The position numbers were made by a program, and so were the translations under genes. A stretch of 64,000 nt of DNA from assembly GCA_029959085.1 (NCBI GenBank), contig JARWIR010000094.1:310001-374000 (forward strand), read 5' to 3'. Of this stretch, positions 22,291 through 34,596 are shown piece after piece. The notes under the pieces were generated by a model. That model was not told the DNA's origin. It was given only the letters and a program-made list of their open reading frames with translations, and made no database searches. This DNA comes from Nemophila menziesii (taxonomy: Eukaryota; Streptophyta; Magnoliopsida; Boraginales; Hydrophyllaceae). Each line of letters starts with the position of its first letter. Position 1 is the first letter of the stretch.

Positions 22291-23706
22291 TTTTTATTTC
22301 TGATATATATTTATTTGATCAAAAATATTTTAAATTCTAATAATTTTTCCTTCTCTCTCATATCTCTAACCTCCCCTTTCTCGCATGTGAAAACCAGATC
22401 TTGCCATGAGCTTCTGTGAGAAGATAGCATAATACTGGTTTCAAACACAAGGTATATTTGATTACAAACTTTATTATCCCATTTCTATATAACTTATGCT
22501 GATGATACGTATTGTTTAGTCAAATGTGTGAGCTTATTATCAAACTTTTCTTGATGATAAAACTCAAATATCATATGATAAGAAGATCAAGTGTTATGGT
22601 CCATTGCTAAAAGACAAGGAAGTGATATTATGAATACGTAGGGCATCAGATTCTAATTCAAGAGATTCGGTGGGATGTAGACGATTTTGGAAGTGACGTG
22701 ATGAAGGATTTAGAGAACAACTTTCTTGGGAGGCTCCTGGAATGTTAATAGAAGAAGAAACAAGAATATGAGGACAGTGCATACAAAATACCGCATCTTG
22801 GCTTTAGAAAATTATTGAGTTGGTTTGTTTTGTCAATTTTTGAACTCCTAGTTTAATTTTTTAGTTGCTTTGTTTTGTCAATTTTTGTACTGCTAATTTT
22901 TGTAATGCTAGTCTTTTCTAATAATCATTAGTATTTTTGTAATAATTAGTAGTAATTTCAATTCAATTTCTTTTCTTTTTGTTATTTCCCTTATTTGAAC
23001 GTAGTCGCAAAGCAAAATTCCAAAAACTCAATGAATTTTCTCGATACTCGGAAAAGTTATTGTATGTACTAAGCATACAATCATACTCAGTACGAGGATA
23101 CTCAGTCTAGTAACTCAATAAAAAAATTTAAACACTTAGTAACTTTTTACGTTACTGAGCACTTTTTCCTATACTCTGTATCTTTTTCCATACTCAATAC
23201 TCCATACCAGTATCGTTTTTCACACTCGGAACGCCATACTCAGAACTTTTTCAGGCGGTGGTCGGCGATGGTTGGTGGTTGTGGTCGGTGCTGAAAATTC
23301 TTGATAGTTAATGAAGGAGGAGAGAGAAAAAAGGATATAGAAGGAGAGAGATTAATGGTAATAGAAGAGAAAAAAGAAGGAGAGGGTTCATTTGTGGCAC
23401 CAAGATAGTCTCCAAGACCGAATTCACCCTACGATTTTTAGGACCAAAATTATAATCGTGTTTTAATTTCTTTGTAGTTTTATATAATAAAATACAAATT
23501 TTTATATGTAATTTCATCAGAGACAAGACATTGGATCTTGGGTCGTTTAACTTCACCTGCTCTATCAAACTTTTTAAATTTATTTTATCACGTTATAATT
23601 TATTTTATTTGTATATTTTTTAAAATTTTAAAATATAGATTATATTGTATAATATAGGGAACTATAACTTAATTAATTTATATGAATTTAATATACAAAC
23701 AACTTA

Positions 23707-23910
23707 GGGCCCATTTGGAAGTGTTTATTTTAGAGTAAAAAAACGCTTCTAGAATAAAAATTTAAATTTGAAAAAATGATTTTAAATCGAAAATCACTTT
23801 ATGTGTTTTTTTAAGAAGCACCAACTCATAAAGTGATTTTAAGAGTTTAAAACACTTTAAAAGTTCGTGAAGCACTTTTAAGTACTTTTTTAAAAAAGCA
23901 TTTCCAAACA
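23707..23910. mobile_element. MITE-like element, unit 6
   Basis: Variants AAATCGAAAATCAC and TTATGTGTTTTT are shared with unit 15. Confidence 0.65.
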
Positions 23911-24920
23911 ATAACTTATATTACATTTTATTATAATATAACGACCGACTTCATTTTTTAAATCGTGGTTATTATTTAATATTATGAAATTATATTAAGC
24001 GTATTTTACTCCTATTTGTTGATGTTAAGTATCCGTTATCAAGGGTAGTTTAGGAGTTTTATTTAGTGAAGGTTCTAAAATTCAAAAAAGCCTGGTATGG
24101 GAAAATTCTCTATATAGTCAGTGAGTTATATCCTTTTTTATGGCCTTTAGTATCGCCTAGGGTGTGATAAAAATATGATAATAAAATAAATACGGATAAA
24201 CGATGCTCTAACAACCTAGACTAATCACGTTACTCACGTCATGTATCACATGTTGTATGCAAGTTTTAACGATAAGTCAGATGCAGTCTCAGGGACTTAG
24301 TGTGTTATACGAATCACGTCTCACCATTATTGAAATATGGTTTAGCAATTGATTTATTAAAACAACATTACTAATCATCAATATCTAATTTTGACAGAAA
24401 ATATTATATTTAACTATTATAATTAATAACCTATATATTTAAAGCATGTTCCAATGATATAGCGAGTGTATCCATTTGATAAACCATCTAATTATAAAAT
24501 TAAAGTATTTAAACAATTTTATCAACTAGTAATTTACAAAAATTTGAATTCAAATTCTTCACATAACTGATAGTTTACTATATATAATAAATATGTTAAG
24601 CAAATAAAGAAATTAAAATCTTAATAAGCAAAGATGAAAAACATCTAAATCAAGTTTTACTAGTATTAATATCATTTTAAATATATATTAATTCAAATAA
24701 GGTAAAATATCAAAATTCAACAAATTAAATAAGAACAAAAAACTAATTACACCTCTTTGTATGAATAATAAATTATAAACCATAATTACTATATTTTTTT
24801 TGACTATGTTAACTGTATAAAATATGTTTTAATAAAAAACGAATAACTCAAAATTTATTCAATTAACCAAAAGATAGAAAAATAAAATAATCTATATAAA
24901 ATTGCCGCCTCTCCCTTCCT

Positions 24921-24954
24921 AACCCTAGCTTCCACATTTTCTTGTCTATAAATA
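24921..24954 (+). promoter_or_regulatory. Promoter-like block, unit 7
   Basis: AACCCTAG and TATAAATA (24947-24954) intact. Confidence 0.6.
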
Positions 24955-25283
24955 ACAAATTACACACACAAAAACATCATCAAATTGTAATATTTTGTAT
25001 CATTATTTTTTAATGATTGATAGAATGTGTCCATTCTCAAAGATGCTTCTTTCTCTGTCGATCTTTTCATTTTCATGTCAAGTGTATTTTTCTTTTAGAG
25101 ATCGTTGACCATTCCATTTCAATCAAATATTCTTTCACAGATTAATATTTTTATTAATTTTTTATCATCTTGTCATTCTAATAGATGAGGGACATGTATA
25201 GTAAAATTAATGTGTCATGTCTGTAAAATAAAATGTTTAATGGTATTTATGTATAAATTTCAGATAAGATAGAGACAAAAGAA

Positions 25284-25598
25284 GTGTTTAGTACCTTCCA
25301 TGAAGAAGCATCTACTTGTGGACACGCTAACATTTCATTTCGATTTAACGATGATTTGAGAAGAAACAACACGGAGAAGATAAACATTAACACAGTGCTC
25401 AAATCAATAGCTTATTGCTTCTCCTTTATAATGAATTTACTCTCTTTCTGTACTTTGGATGTTTCTAAAGGCCGGTACTTGATTGATTTTGTGTTGTTAT
25501 TTTCAATATATTTTATCATAACCTTTATTGTGTTTACATTAATTTTAAAATATCTCTATTTGAACTTGATTCAAATTATTTCATTTTTTATTTATTGA
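25284..25598 (+). other. 104-codon exon-like frame, unit 7, open
   Basis: Open, with H14, F19, I33, R66 and F82, between units 5 and 6 in character. Confidence 0.3.
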
Positions 25599-26178
25599 AA
25601 TTATTATATTGATATTTTAGTTAGATATTCATGGCTACCAGTCGTTTAATATGGAAAAAAATTTACAAAAAAATTAAAGCTGGACATATTTCTAGCAAAA
25701 ATTTATAGTCCTTTACATTTGCATGTTGTAATTGTTCCTAATTTTTCAATTATTATGTTAAAGTTCTGTATTTCAAGTTTGTGATAAGTTTGTCCTTTTT
25801 TTGTTTTTTCATTATATTATACGTGTCATCCTCTTATGACAGAACAGGAGAACAGGAGGACTGTATAGTTATTTATTAAAATAAATAATCACATAAAATT
25901 AACATTAATAATGTAAATGCAAATAAAAAAAGATTTTACATTGTAAGAAAATCGTAAAATGAGTGAGTAAAGTGTTTCATTTACAAGATAAAGGGCTAAG
26001 TGTTAAAAAGTGAATCTTTGCTTCAAGCCAATCTCTTTTTCTTTCCTTGCGTAATTAGGGTAGTTTAGGGGACCATGGCCTACCCGAGTTTTGATATTTC
26101 ATTTTGAAACCTAAAGTTTAATTTTATAAAAAACAATTTCTGATATCTTGGTTTTCAGTTCATTCACTTGGTCCCCCA

Positions 26179-26180
26179 TG
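26179..26180. other. Junction of a 190-bp deletion, unit 7
   Basis: Same junction as in unit 6, in a unit that also has the 518-bp duplication. Confidence 0.92.
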
Positions 26181-27596
26181 TTTTTATTTCTGATATATAT
26201 TTATTTGATCAAAAATATTTTAAATTCTAATAATTTTTCCTTCTCTCTCATATCTCTAACCTCCCCTTTCTTGCACGTGAAAACCAGATCTTGCCATGAG
26301 CTTCTGTGAGAAGATAGCATAATACTGGTTTCAAACACAAGGTATATTTGATTACAAACTTTATTATCCCATTTCTATATAACTTATGCTGATGATACGT
26401 ATTGTTTAGTCAAATGTGTGAGCTTATTATCAAACTTTTCTTGATGATAAAACTCAAATATCATATGATAAGAAGATCAAGTGTTATGGTCCATTGCTAA
26501 AAGACAAGGAAGTGATATTATGAATACGTAGGGCATCAGATTCTAATTCAAGAGATTCGGTGGGATGTAGACGATTTTGGAAGTGACGTGATGAAGGATT
26601 TAGAGAACAACTTTCTTGGGAGGCTCCTGGAATGTTAATAGAAGAAGAAACAAGAATATGAGGACAGTGCATACAAAATACCGCATCTTGGCTTTAGAAA
26701 ATTATTGAGTTGGTTTGTTTTGTCAATTTTTGAACTCCTAGTTTAATTTTTTAGTTGCTTTGTTTTGTCAATTTTTGTACTGCTAATTTTTGTAATGCTA
26801 GTCTTTTCTAATAATCATTAGTATTTTTGTAATAATTAGTAGTAATTTCAATTCAATTTCTTTTCTTTTTGTTATTTCCCTTATTTGAACGTAGTCGCAA
26901 AGCAAAATTCCAAAAACTCAATGAATTTTCTCGATACTCGGAAAAGTTATTGTATGTACTAAGCATACAATCATACTCAGTACGAGGATACTCAGTCTAG
27001 TAACTCAATAAAAAAATTTAAACACTTAGTTACTTTTTTCGTTACTGAGCAATTTTTCCTATACTCTGTATCTTTTTCCATACTCAATACTCCATACCAG
27101 TAACGTTTTTCACACTCAGAACGCCATACTCAGAACTTTTTCAGGCGGTGGTCGGCGATGGTTGGTGGTTGTGGTCGGTGCTGAAAATTCTTGATAGTTA
27201 ATGAAGGAGGAGAGAGAAAAAAGGATATAGAAGGAGAGAGATTAATGGTATTATAAGAGCAAAAAGAATGAGAGGGTTCATTTGTGGCACCAAGATAGTC
27301 TCCAAGACCGAATTCACCATACGATTTTTAGGACCAAAATTATAATTGTGTTTTAATTTCTTTGTAGTTTTATATAATAAAATACAAATTTTTATATGTA
27401 ATTTCATCAGAGACAAGACATTGGATCTTGGGTCGTTTAACTTCACCTGCTCTATCAAACTTTTTAAATTTATTTTATCACGTTATAAAATATTTTATTT
27501 GTATATTTTTTTAAATTTTAAAATATAGATTATGTTGTATAATATAGGGAATTATAACTTAATTAATTTATATGAATTTAATATACAAACAACTTA

Positions 27597-27800
27597 GGGC
27601 CCATTTGGAAGTGTTTATTTTAGAGTAAAAAAACGCTTCTAGAATAAAAATTTAAATTTGAATAAATTATTTTAAATCTAAAATCACTTTAAGTGTTTTT
27701 TTAAGAAGCACCATCTCATAAAGTGATTTTAAGAGTTTAAAACACTTTAAAAGTTCGTGAAGCACTTTTAAGTACTTTTTTAAAAAAGCATTTCCAAACA
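27597..27800. mobile_element. MITE-like element, unit 7, with a second partial copy
   Basis: A full copy. A partial second copy lies at 28201-28318, inside the 518-bp duplication. CACCATCTC is shared with unit 8. Confidence 0.65.
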
Positions 27801-28718
27801 ATAACTTATATTACATTTTTATTATAAAATAGAGACCGACTTTATTTTTTAAATCGTGGTTATTATTTAATATTATGAAATTATATTAAGCGTATTTTAC
27901 TCCTATTTGTTGATGTTAAGTATCCGTTATCAAGGGTAGTTTAGGAGTTTTATTTAGTGCAGGTTATAAAATTCAAAAAAGCCTGGTATGGGAAAATTTT
28001 CTCTATAGTCAGTGAGTTATATCCTTTTTTATGGCCTTTTAGTATCGCCTAGGGTGTGATAAAAATATGATAATAAAATACGGATAAACGATGCACTAAC
28101 AACCTAGACTAATCACGTTACTCACGTCATGTATCACATGTTGTATGCAAGTTTTAACGATAAGTCAGATGCAGTCTCAGGGACTTAGTGTGTTATACGA
28201 ATCACTTTAAGTGTTTTTTTAAGAAGCACCAACTCATAAAGTGATTTTAAGAGTTTAAAACACTTTAAAACTTCGTGAAGCACTTTTAAGTACTTTTTAA
28301 AAAAAACATTTCCAAACAATAACTTATATTACATTTTTATTATAATATAGAGACCGACTTTATTTTTTAAATCGTGGTTATTATTTAATATTATGAAATT
28401 ATATTAAGCGTATTATACTCCTATTTGTTGATGTTAAGTATCCGTTATCAAGGGTAGTTTAGGAGTTTTATTTAGTGAAGGTTCTCAAATTCAAAAAAGT
28501 CTGGTATGGGATAATTCTCTATATAGTCCGTGAGTTATATCCTTATTTATGGCCTTTTAGTATCGCCTAGGGTGTGATAAAAATATGATAATAAAATACG
28601 GATAAACGATGCACTAACAACCTAGACTAACCACGTTACTCACGTCATGTATCACATGTTGTATGCAAGTTTTAACGATAAGTCAGATGCAGTCTCAGGG
28701 ACTTAGTGTGTTATACGA
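27683..28718 (+). repeat. Internal tandem duplication, 2 x 518 bp, unit 7
   Basis: Copies 27683-28200 and 28201-28718, with the same edges and the same inter-copy differences as unit 5, so it descends from a single event. Confidence 0.92.
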
Positions 28719-29326
28719 ATCACGTCTCACCATTATTGAAATGTGGTTTATCAATTGATTTATTAAAACAACATTAATAATCATCAATATCTAATTTTAA
28801 CAGAAAATATTATATTTAACTATTATAATTAATAACCTATATATTTAAAGCATGTTCCAATGATATAGCGAGTGTATCCATTTGATAAACCATCTAATTA
28901 TAAAATTAAAGTATTTAAAAATTTTTATCAACTAGTAATTTACAAAAATTTGAATTCAAATTCTTCACATAACTGATAGTTTACTATATATAATAAATAT
29001 ATTAAGCAAATAAAGAAATTAAAATCTTAATAAGCAAAGATGAAAAACATCTAAATCAAGTTTTACTAGTATTAATATCATTTTAAATATATATTAATTC
29101 AAATAAGGTAAAATATCAAAATTCAACAAATTATATAAGAACAAAAAACTAATTACACCTCTATGTATGAATAATAAATTATAAACCATAATTACTATAT
29201 TTTTTTTGACTATGTTAACTATATAAATTATGTTTTAATAAAAAACGAATAACTCAAAATTTATTCAATTAACCAAAAGATGGAAAAATAAAATAATCTA
29301 TATAAAATTACCACCTCTCCCTTCCT

Positions 29327-29360
29327 AACCCTAGCTTCCACATTTTCTTGTCTATAAATA
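29327..29360 (+). promoter_or_regulatory. Promoter-like block, unit 8
   Basis: AACCCTAG and TATAAATA (29353-29360) intact. The flanks have private changes: ACCACCTC upstream and ATAAAAAATT just downstream. Confidence 0.6.
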
Positions 29361-29688
29361 AAAAATTACACACACAAAAACATCATCAAATTGTAATATT
29401 TTGTATTATTATTTTGTAATGATTGATAGAATGTGTCCGTTCTCAAAGATGCTTCTTTCTATGTCGATCTTTTCATTTTCATGTCAAGTGTATTTTTCTT
29501 TTAGAGATCGTTGACCATTTCATTTCAATCAAATATTTTTTCACATATTAATATTTTTATTAATTTTTTATCATCTTGTCATTATAATAGATGAGGGACA
29601 TGTATAGTAAAATAAATGTGTCATGTCTGTAAAATAAAATGTTTAATGGTATTATGTATAAATTTCAGATAAGATAGAGACAAAAGAA

Positions 29689-30003
29689 GTGTTTAGTACC
29701 TTCCATGAAAAAGCATCTACTTGTGGACAAGCTAACATTTCACTTCGATTTAACGATGATTTGAGAAGAAACAACACGGAGAAGATGAACATTAACACTG
29801 TGCTCAAATCAATAGCTTATTGCTTCTCCTTTATAATGAATTTACTCTCTTTCTGTACTTTGGATGTTTCTAAAGGCTGGTACTTGATTGATTTTGTATT
29901 GTTATTTTCAATATATTTTATCATAACCTTTATTGTGTGTACATTAATTTTAAAATCTCTCTATTTGAACTTGATTCAAATTATTTCATTTTTTATTTAT
30001 TGA
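29689..30003 (+). other. 104-codon exon-like frame, unit 8, open
   Basis: Predicts the same protein as units 1 and 9, one of the marks that the 5' part of this unit is type A. Confidence 0.3.
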
Positions 30004-32189
30004 AATTATTATATTAAAATTTTAGTTAGATATTCATGGCTATCAGTCGTTTAATATGGAAAAAATTTACAAAAAAATTAAAGCTGGACATATTTCTAGC
30101 AAAATTTTATAGTCCTTGAAATTTGCCTGTTGTAATTGTTCCTAATTTTTCAATTATGATGTTTAAGTTCTGTATTTCAAGTTTGTGATAAGTTTGTCCT
30201 TTTTTTGTTTTTTCATTATATTATACGTGTCATCCTCTTATGACAGAACAGGAGAACAGGAGGACTGTATAGTTATTTATTAAAATAAATAATCACATAA
30301 AATTAACATTAATAATGTAAATGCAAATAAAAAAAAATTACATTGTAAGAAAATCGTAAAATGAGTGAGTAAAGTGTTTCATTTACAAGATAAAGGGCTA
30401 AGTGTTAAAAAGTAAATCTTTGCTTCAAGCCAATCTCTTTTTCTTTCCTTGCGTAATTAGGGTAGTTTAGGGGACCATGGCCCACCCAAGTTTTGATATT
30501 TCATTTTGATCCATAAAGTTTAATTTTGTAAAAAACAATTTCTGATATCTTGGTTTTCAGAACATTCACTTGGTCCCCCATATTTTAGAGTTAAATCTTA
30601 AAGTATTAATTTATTTTTTTCTATATAAACTCTTTTTGTTTATATAATTTAATATAATTTGTATTATTTTCATTCAATACTTCTTGCATAATTATGATTT
30701 AATATAAATCCACTCCAGGGCACAATAAAATTTTAACATGTTACAATTCCAATTACTCTTTTACCCTTTTTTGTTTTTATTTCTGATATATATTTATTTG
30801 ATCAAAAATATTTTAAATTCTAATAATTTTTCTTTCTCTCTCATATCTCTAACCTCCTCTTTCTCGCACGTGAAAACCAGGTCTTGCCATGAGCTTCTAT
30901 GAGACGATAGCATAATACTGGTTTCAAACACAAGGTATATTTGATTACAAACTTTATTATCCCATTTCTATATAACTTATGCTGATGATACGTATTGTTT
31001 AGTCAAATGTGCGAGCTTATTATCAAACTTTTCTTGATGATAAAACTCAAATATCAGTTGATAAGAAGATCAAGGGTTATGGTCCATTGCTAAAAGACAA
31101 GGAAGTGATATTATGAATACGTAGGGCATCAGATTCTAATTCAAGAGATTCGGTGGGATGTAGACGATTTTGGAAGTGACGAGATGAAGGATTTAGAGAA
31201 CAACTTTCTTGGGAGGCTCCTGGAATGTTAATAGAACAAGAAACAAGAATATGAGGACAGTGCATACAAAATACCGCATCTTGGCTTTAGAAAATTATTG
31301 AGTTGCTTTGTTTTGTCAATTTTTGAACTCCTAGTCTAATTTTTTAGTTGCTTTGTTTTGTCAATTTTTGTACTGCTAATTTTTGTAATGCTAGTCTTTT
31401 CTAATAATCATTAGTATTTTTGTAATAATTAGTAGTAATTTCAATTCAATTTCCTTTCTTTTTGTTATTTCCCTTATTTGAATGTAGTCGTCAAGCAAAA
31501 TTCCAAAAACTCAATGAATTTTCTCGATACTCGGAAAAGTTATTGTACGTACTAAGCATACAATCATACTCAGTACGAGGCTACTCAGTCTAGTAACTCA
31601 ATAAAAAAATTTAAACACTTAGTAACTTTTTTCGTTACTGAGCACTTTTTCCTATACTCGGTATCTTTTTCCATACTCAATACTCCATACCAGTAACGTT
31701 TTTCACACTCGGAACGCCATACTCAGAACTTTTTCAGGCGGTGGTCGGCGATGGTTGGTGGTTGTGGTCGGTGCTGAAAATTCTTGATAGTTAATGAAGG
31801 AGGAGAGAGAAAAAAGGATATAGAAGGAGAGAGATTAATGGTATTATAAGAGAAAAAAGAATGAGAGGGTTCATTTGTGGCACCAAGATAGTCTCCAAGA
31901 CCGAATTCACCATACGATTTTTAGGACCAAAATTATAATTGTGTTTTAATTTCTTTGTAGTTTTATATAATAAAATACAAATTTTTATATGTAATTTCAT
32001 CAGAGACAAGACATTGGATCTTGGGTCGTTTAACTTCACCTGCTCTATCAAACTTTTTAAATTTATTTTATCACGTTATAAAATATTTTATTTGTATATT
32101 TTTTTAAATTTTAAAATGTAGATTATGTTGTATAATATAGGGAATTATAACTTAATTAATTTATATGAATTTAATATACAAACAACTTA

Positions 32190-32393
32190 GGGCCCATTTG
32201 GAAGTGTTTATTTTAGAGTAAAAAAACGCTTCTAGAATAAAAATTTAAATTTGAATAAATTATTTTAAATCTAAAATCACTTTAAGTGTTTTTTTAAGAA
32301 GCACCATCTCATAAAGTGATTTTAAGAGTTTAAAACACTTTAAAAGTTCGTGAAGCACTTTTAAGTACTTTTTTAAAAAAGCATTTCCAAACA
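32190..32393. mobile_element. MITE-like element, unit 8, with a second partial copy
   Basis: A full copy. A partial second copy lies at 32794-32911, inside the 518-bp duplication. Confidence 0.65.
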
Positions 32394-33311
32394 ATAACTT
32401 ATATTACATTTTTATTATAACATAGAGACCGACTTTATTTTTTAAATCGTGGTTATTATTTAATATTATGAAATTATATTAAGCGTATTTTACTCCTATT
32501 TGTTGATGTTAAGTATCCGTTATCAAGGGTAGTTTAGGAGTTTTATTTAGTGCAGGTTATAAAATTCAAAAAAGCCTGGTATGGGAAAATTTTCTCTATA
32601 GTCAGTGAGTTATATCCTTTTTTATGGCCTTTTAGTATCGCCTAGGGTGTGATAAAAATATGATAATAAAATACGGATAAACGATGCACTAACAACCTAG
32701 ACTAATCACGTTACTCACGTCATGTATCACATGTTGTATGCAAGTTTTAACGATAAGTCAGATGCAGTCTCAGGGACTTAGTGTGTTATACGAATCACTT
32801 TAAGTGTTTTTTTAAGAAGCACCAACTCATAAAGTGATTTTAAGAGTTTAAAACACTTTAAAACTTCGTGAAGCACTTTTAAGTACTTTTTAAAAAAAGC
32901 ATTTCCAAACAATAACTTATATTACATTTTTATTATAATATAGAGACCGACTTTATTTTTTAAATCGTGGTTATTATTTAATATTATGAAATTATATTAA
33001 GCGTATTATACTCCTATTTGTTGATGTTAAGTATCCGTTATCAAGGGTAGTTTAGGAGTTTTATTTAGTGAAGGTTCTCAAATTCAAAAAAGTCTGGTAT
33101 GGGATAATTCTCTATATAGTCCGTGAGTTATATCCTTATTTATGGCCTTTTAGTATCGCCTAGGGTGTGATAAAAATATGATAATAAAATACGGATAAAC
33201 GATGCACTAACAACCTAGACTAACCACGTTACTCACGTCATGTATCACATGTTGTATGCAAGTTTTAACGATAAGTCAGATGCAGTCTCAGGGACTTAGT
33301 GTGTTATACGA
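32276..33311 (+). repeat. Internal tandem duplication, 2 x 518 bp, unit 8
   Basis: Copies 32276-32793 and 32794-33311, with the same edges as units 5 and 7. The second copy shares AAACTTCGTG and AAAAGTCTGG with unit 7. Confidence 0.92.
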
Positions 33312-33919
33312 ATCACGTCTCACCATTATTGAAATGTGGTTTATCAATTGATTTATTAAAACAACATTAATAATCATCAATATCTAATTTTAACAGAAAA
33401 TATTATATTTAACTATTATAATTAATAACCTATATATTTAAAGCATGTTCCAATGATATAGCGAGTGTATCCATTTGATAAAGCATCTAATTATAAAATT
33501 AAAGTATTTAAAAATTTTTATCAACTAGTAATTTACAAAAATTTGAATTCAAATTCTTCACATAACTGATAGTTTACTATATATAATAAATATATTAAGC
33601 AAATAAAGAAATTAAAATCTTAATAAGCAAAGATGAAAAACATGTAAATCAAGTTTTACTAGTATTAATATCATTTTAAATATATATTAATTCAAATAAG
33701 GTAAAATATCAAAATTCAACAAATTATATAAGAACAAAAAACTAATTACACCTCTTTGTATGAATAATAAATTATAAACCATAATTACTATATTTTTTTT
33801 GACTATGTTAACTATATAAATTATGTTTTAATAAAAAACGAATAACTCAAAATTTATTCAATTAACCAAAAGATGGAAAAATAAAATAATCTATATAAAA
33901 TTACCGCCTCTCCCTTCCT

Positions 33920-33953
33920 AACCCTAGCTTCCACATTTTCTTGTCTATAAATA
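33920..33953 (+). promoter_or_regulatory. Promoter-like block, unit 9
   Basis: AACCCTAG and TATAAATA (33946-33953), same as unit 1. Confidence 0.6.
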
Positions 33954-34281
33954 ACAAATTACACACACAAAAACATCATCAAATTGTAATATTTTGTATT
34001 ATTATTTTGTAATGATTGATAGAATGTGTCCGTTCTCAAAGATGCTTCTTTCTATGTCGATCTTTTCATTTTCATGTCAAGTGTATTTTTCTTTTAGAGA
34101 TCGTTGACCATTTCATTTCAATCAAATATTTTTTCACATATTAATATTTTTATTAATTTTTTATCATCTTGTCATTATAATAGATGAGGGACATGTATAG
34201 TAAAATAAATGTGTCATGTCTGTAAAATAAAATGTTTAATGGTATTATGTATAAATTTCAGATAAGATAGAGACAAAAGAA

Positions 34282-34596
34282 GTGTTTAGTACCTTCCATG
34301 AAAAAGCATCTACTTGTGGACAAGCTAACATTTCACTTCGATTTAACGATGATTTGAGAAGAAACAACACGGAGAAGATGAACATTAACACTGTGCTCAA
34401 ATCAATAGCTTATTGCTTCTCCTTTATAATGAATTTACTCTCTTTCTGTACTTTGGATGTTTCTAAAGGCTGGTACTTGATTGATTTTGTATTGTTATTT
34501 TCAATATATTTTATCATAACCTTTATTGTGTGTACATTAATTTTAAAATCTCTCTATTTGAACTTGATTCAAATTATTTCATTTTTTATTTATTGA
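34282..34596 (+). other. 104-codon exon-like frame, unit 9, open
   Basis: Predicts the same protein as unit 1. Confidence 0.3.

Larger units (their letters stand above)
20912..24801 (+). repeat. Macrosatellite monomer, unit 6 (type D), 3,890 bp, 190-bp deletion
   Basis: Sixth monomer. Its first base differs (CACTATGTT for GACTATGTT). A 190-bp segment is missing at the junction 22289/22290. From about 22,270 to 24,370 it matches unit 15 at a constant offset of 37,371 bases, sharing rare variants such as ATATAACGACCGACTTCATT and a doubled AATAAATAAATACGG. The 104-codon frame is open but carries A43V and F72I, seen in no other unit. Confidence 0.94.
24802..29207 (+). repeat. Macrosatellite monomer, unit 7 (D/E chimera), 4,406 bp, deletion plus duplication
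   Basis: Seventh monomer. It carries both structural variants: the 190-bp deletion (junction 26179/26180) and the 518-bp duplication (27683-28718). Its middle shares GTCGCAAAGC and ATCATATGATAAG with unit 6. After about 27,040-27,120 it shares markers with units 5 and 8. The simplest reading is recombination between a deletion-bearing and a duplication-bearing unit, with the exchange at the TACTC-word cluster. The 104-codon frame is open. Confidence 0.93.
29208..33800 (+). repeat. Macrosatellite monomer, unit 8 (A/E chimera), 4,593 bp, with 518-bp duplication
   Basis: Eighth monomer. The first 2.5 kb is type A: its 104-codon frame encodes the same protein as units 1 and 9, and CTACTCAG and CTCGGTATC are A-specific. 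From about 31,800 it follows unit 7, with GGTATTATAAGAG, AATTCACCATACG, TATAAAATATTTTATTT and the 518-bp duplication (32276-33311). The switch lies between about 31,710 and 31,805, next to the G/T-rich patch. Confidence 0.94.
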
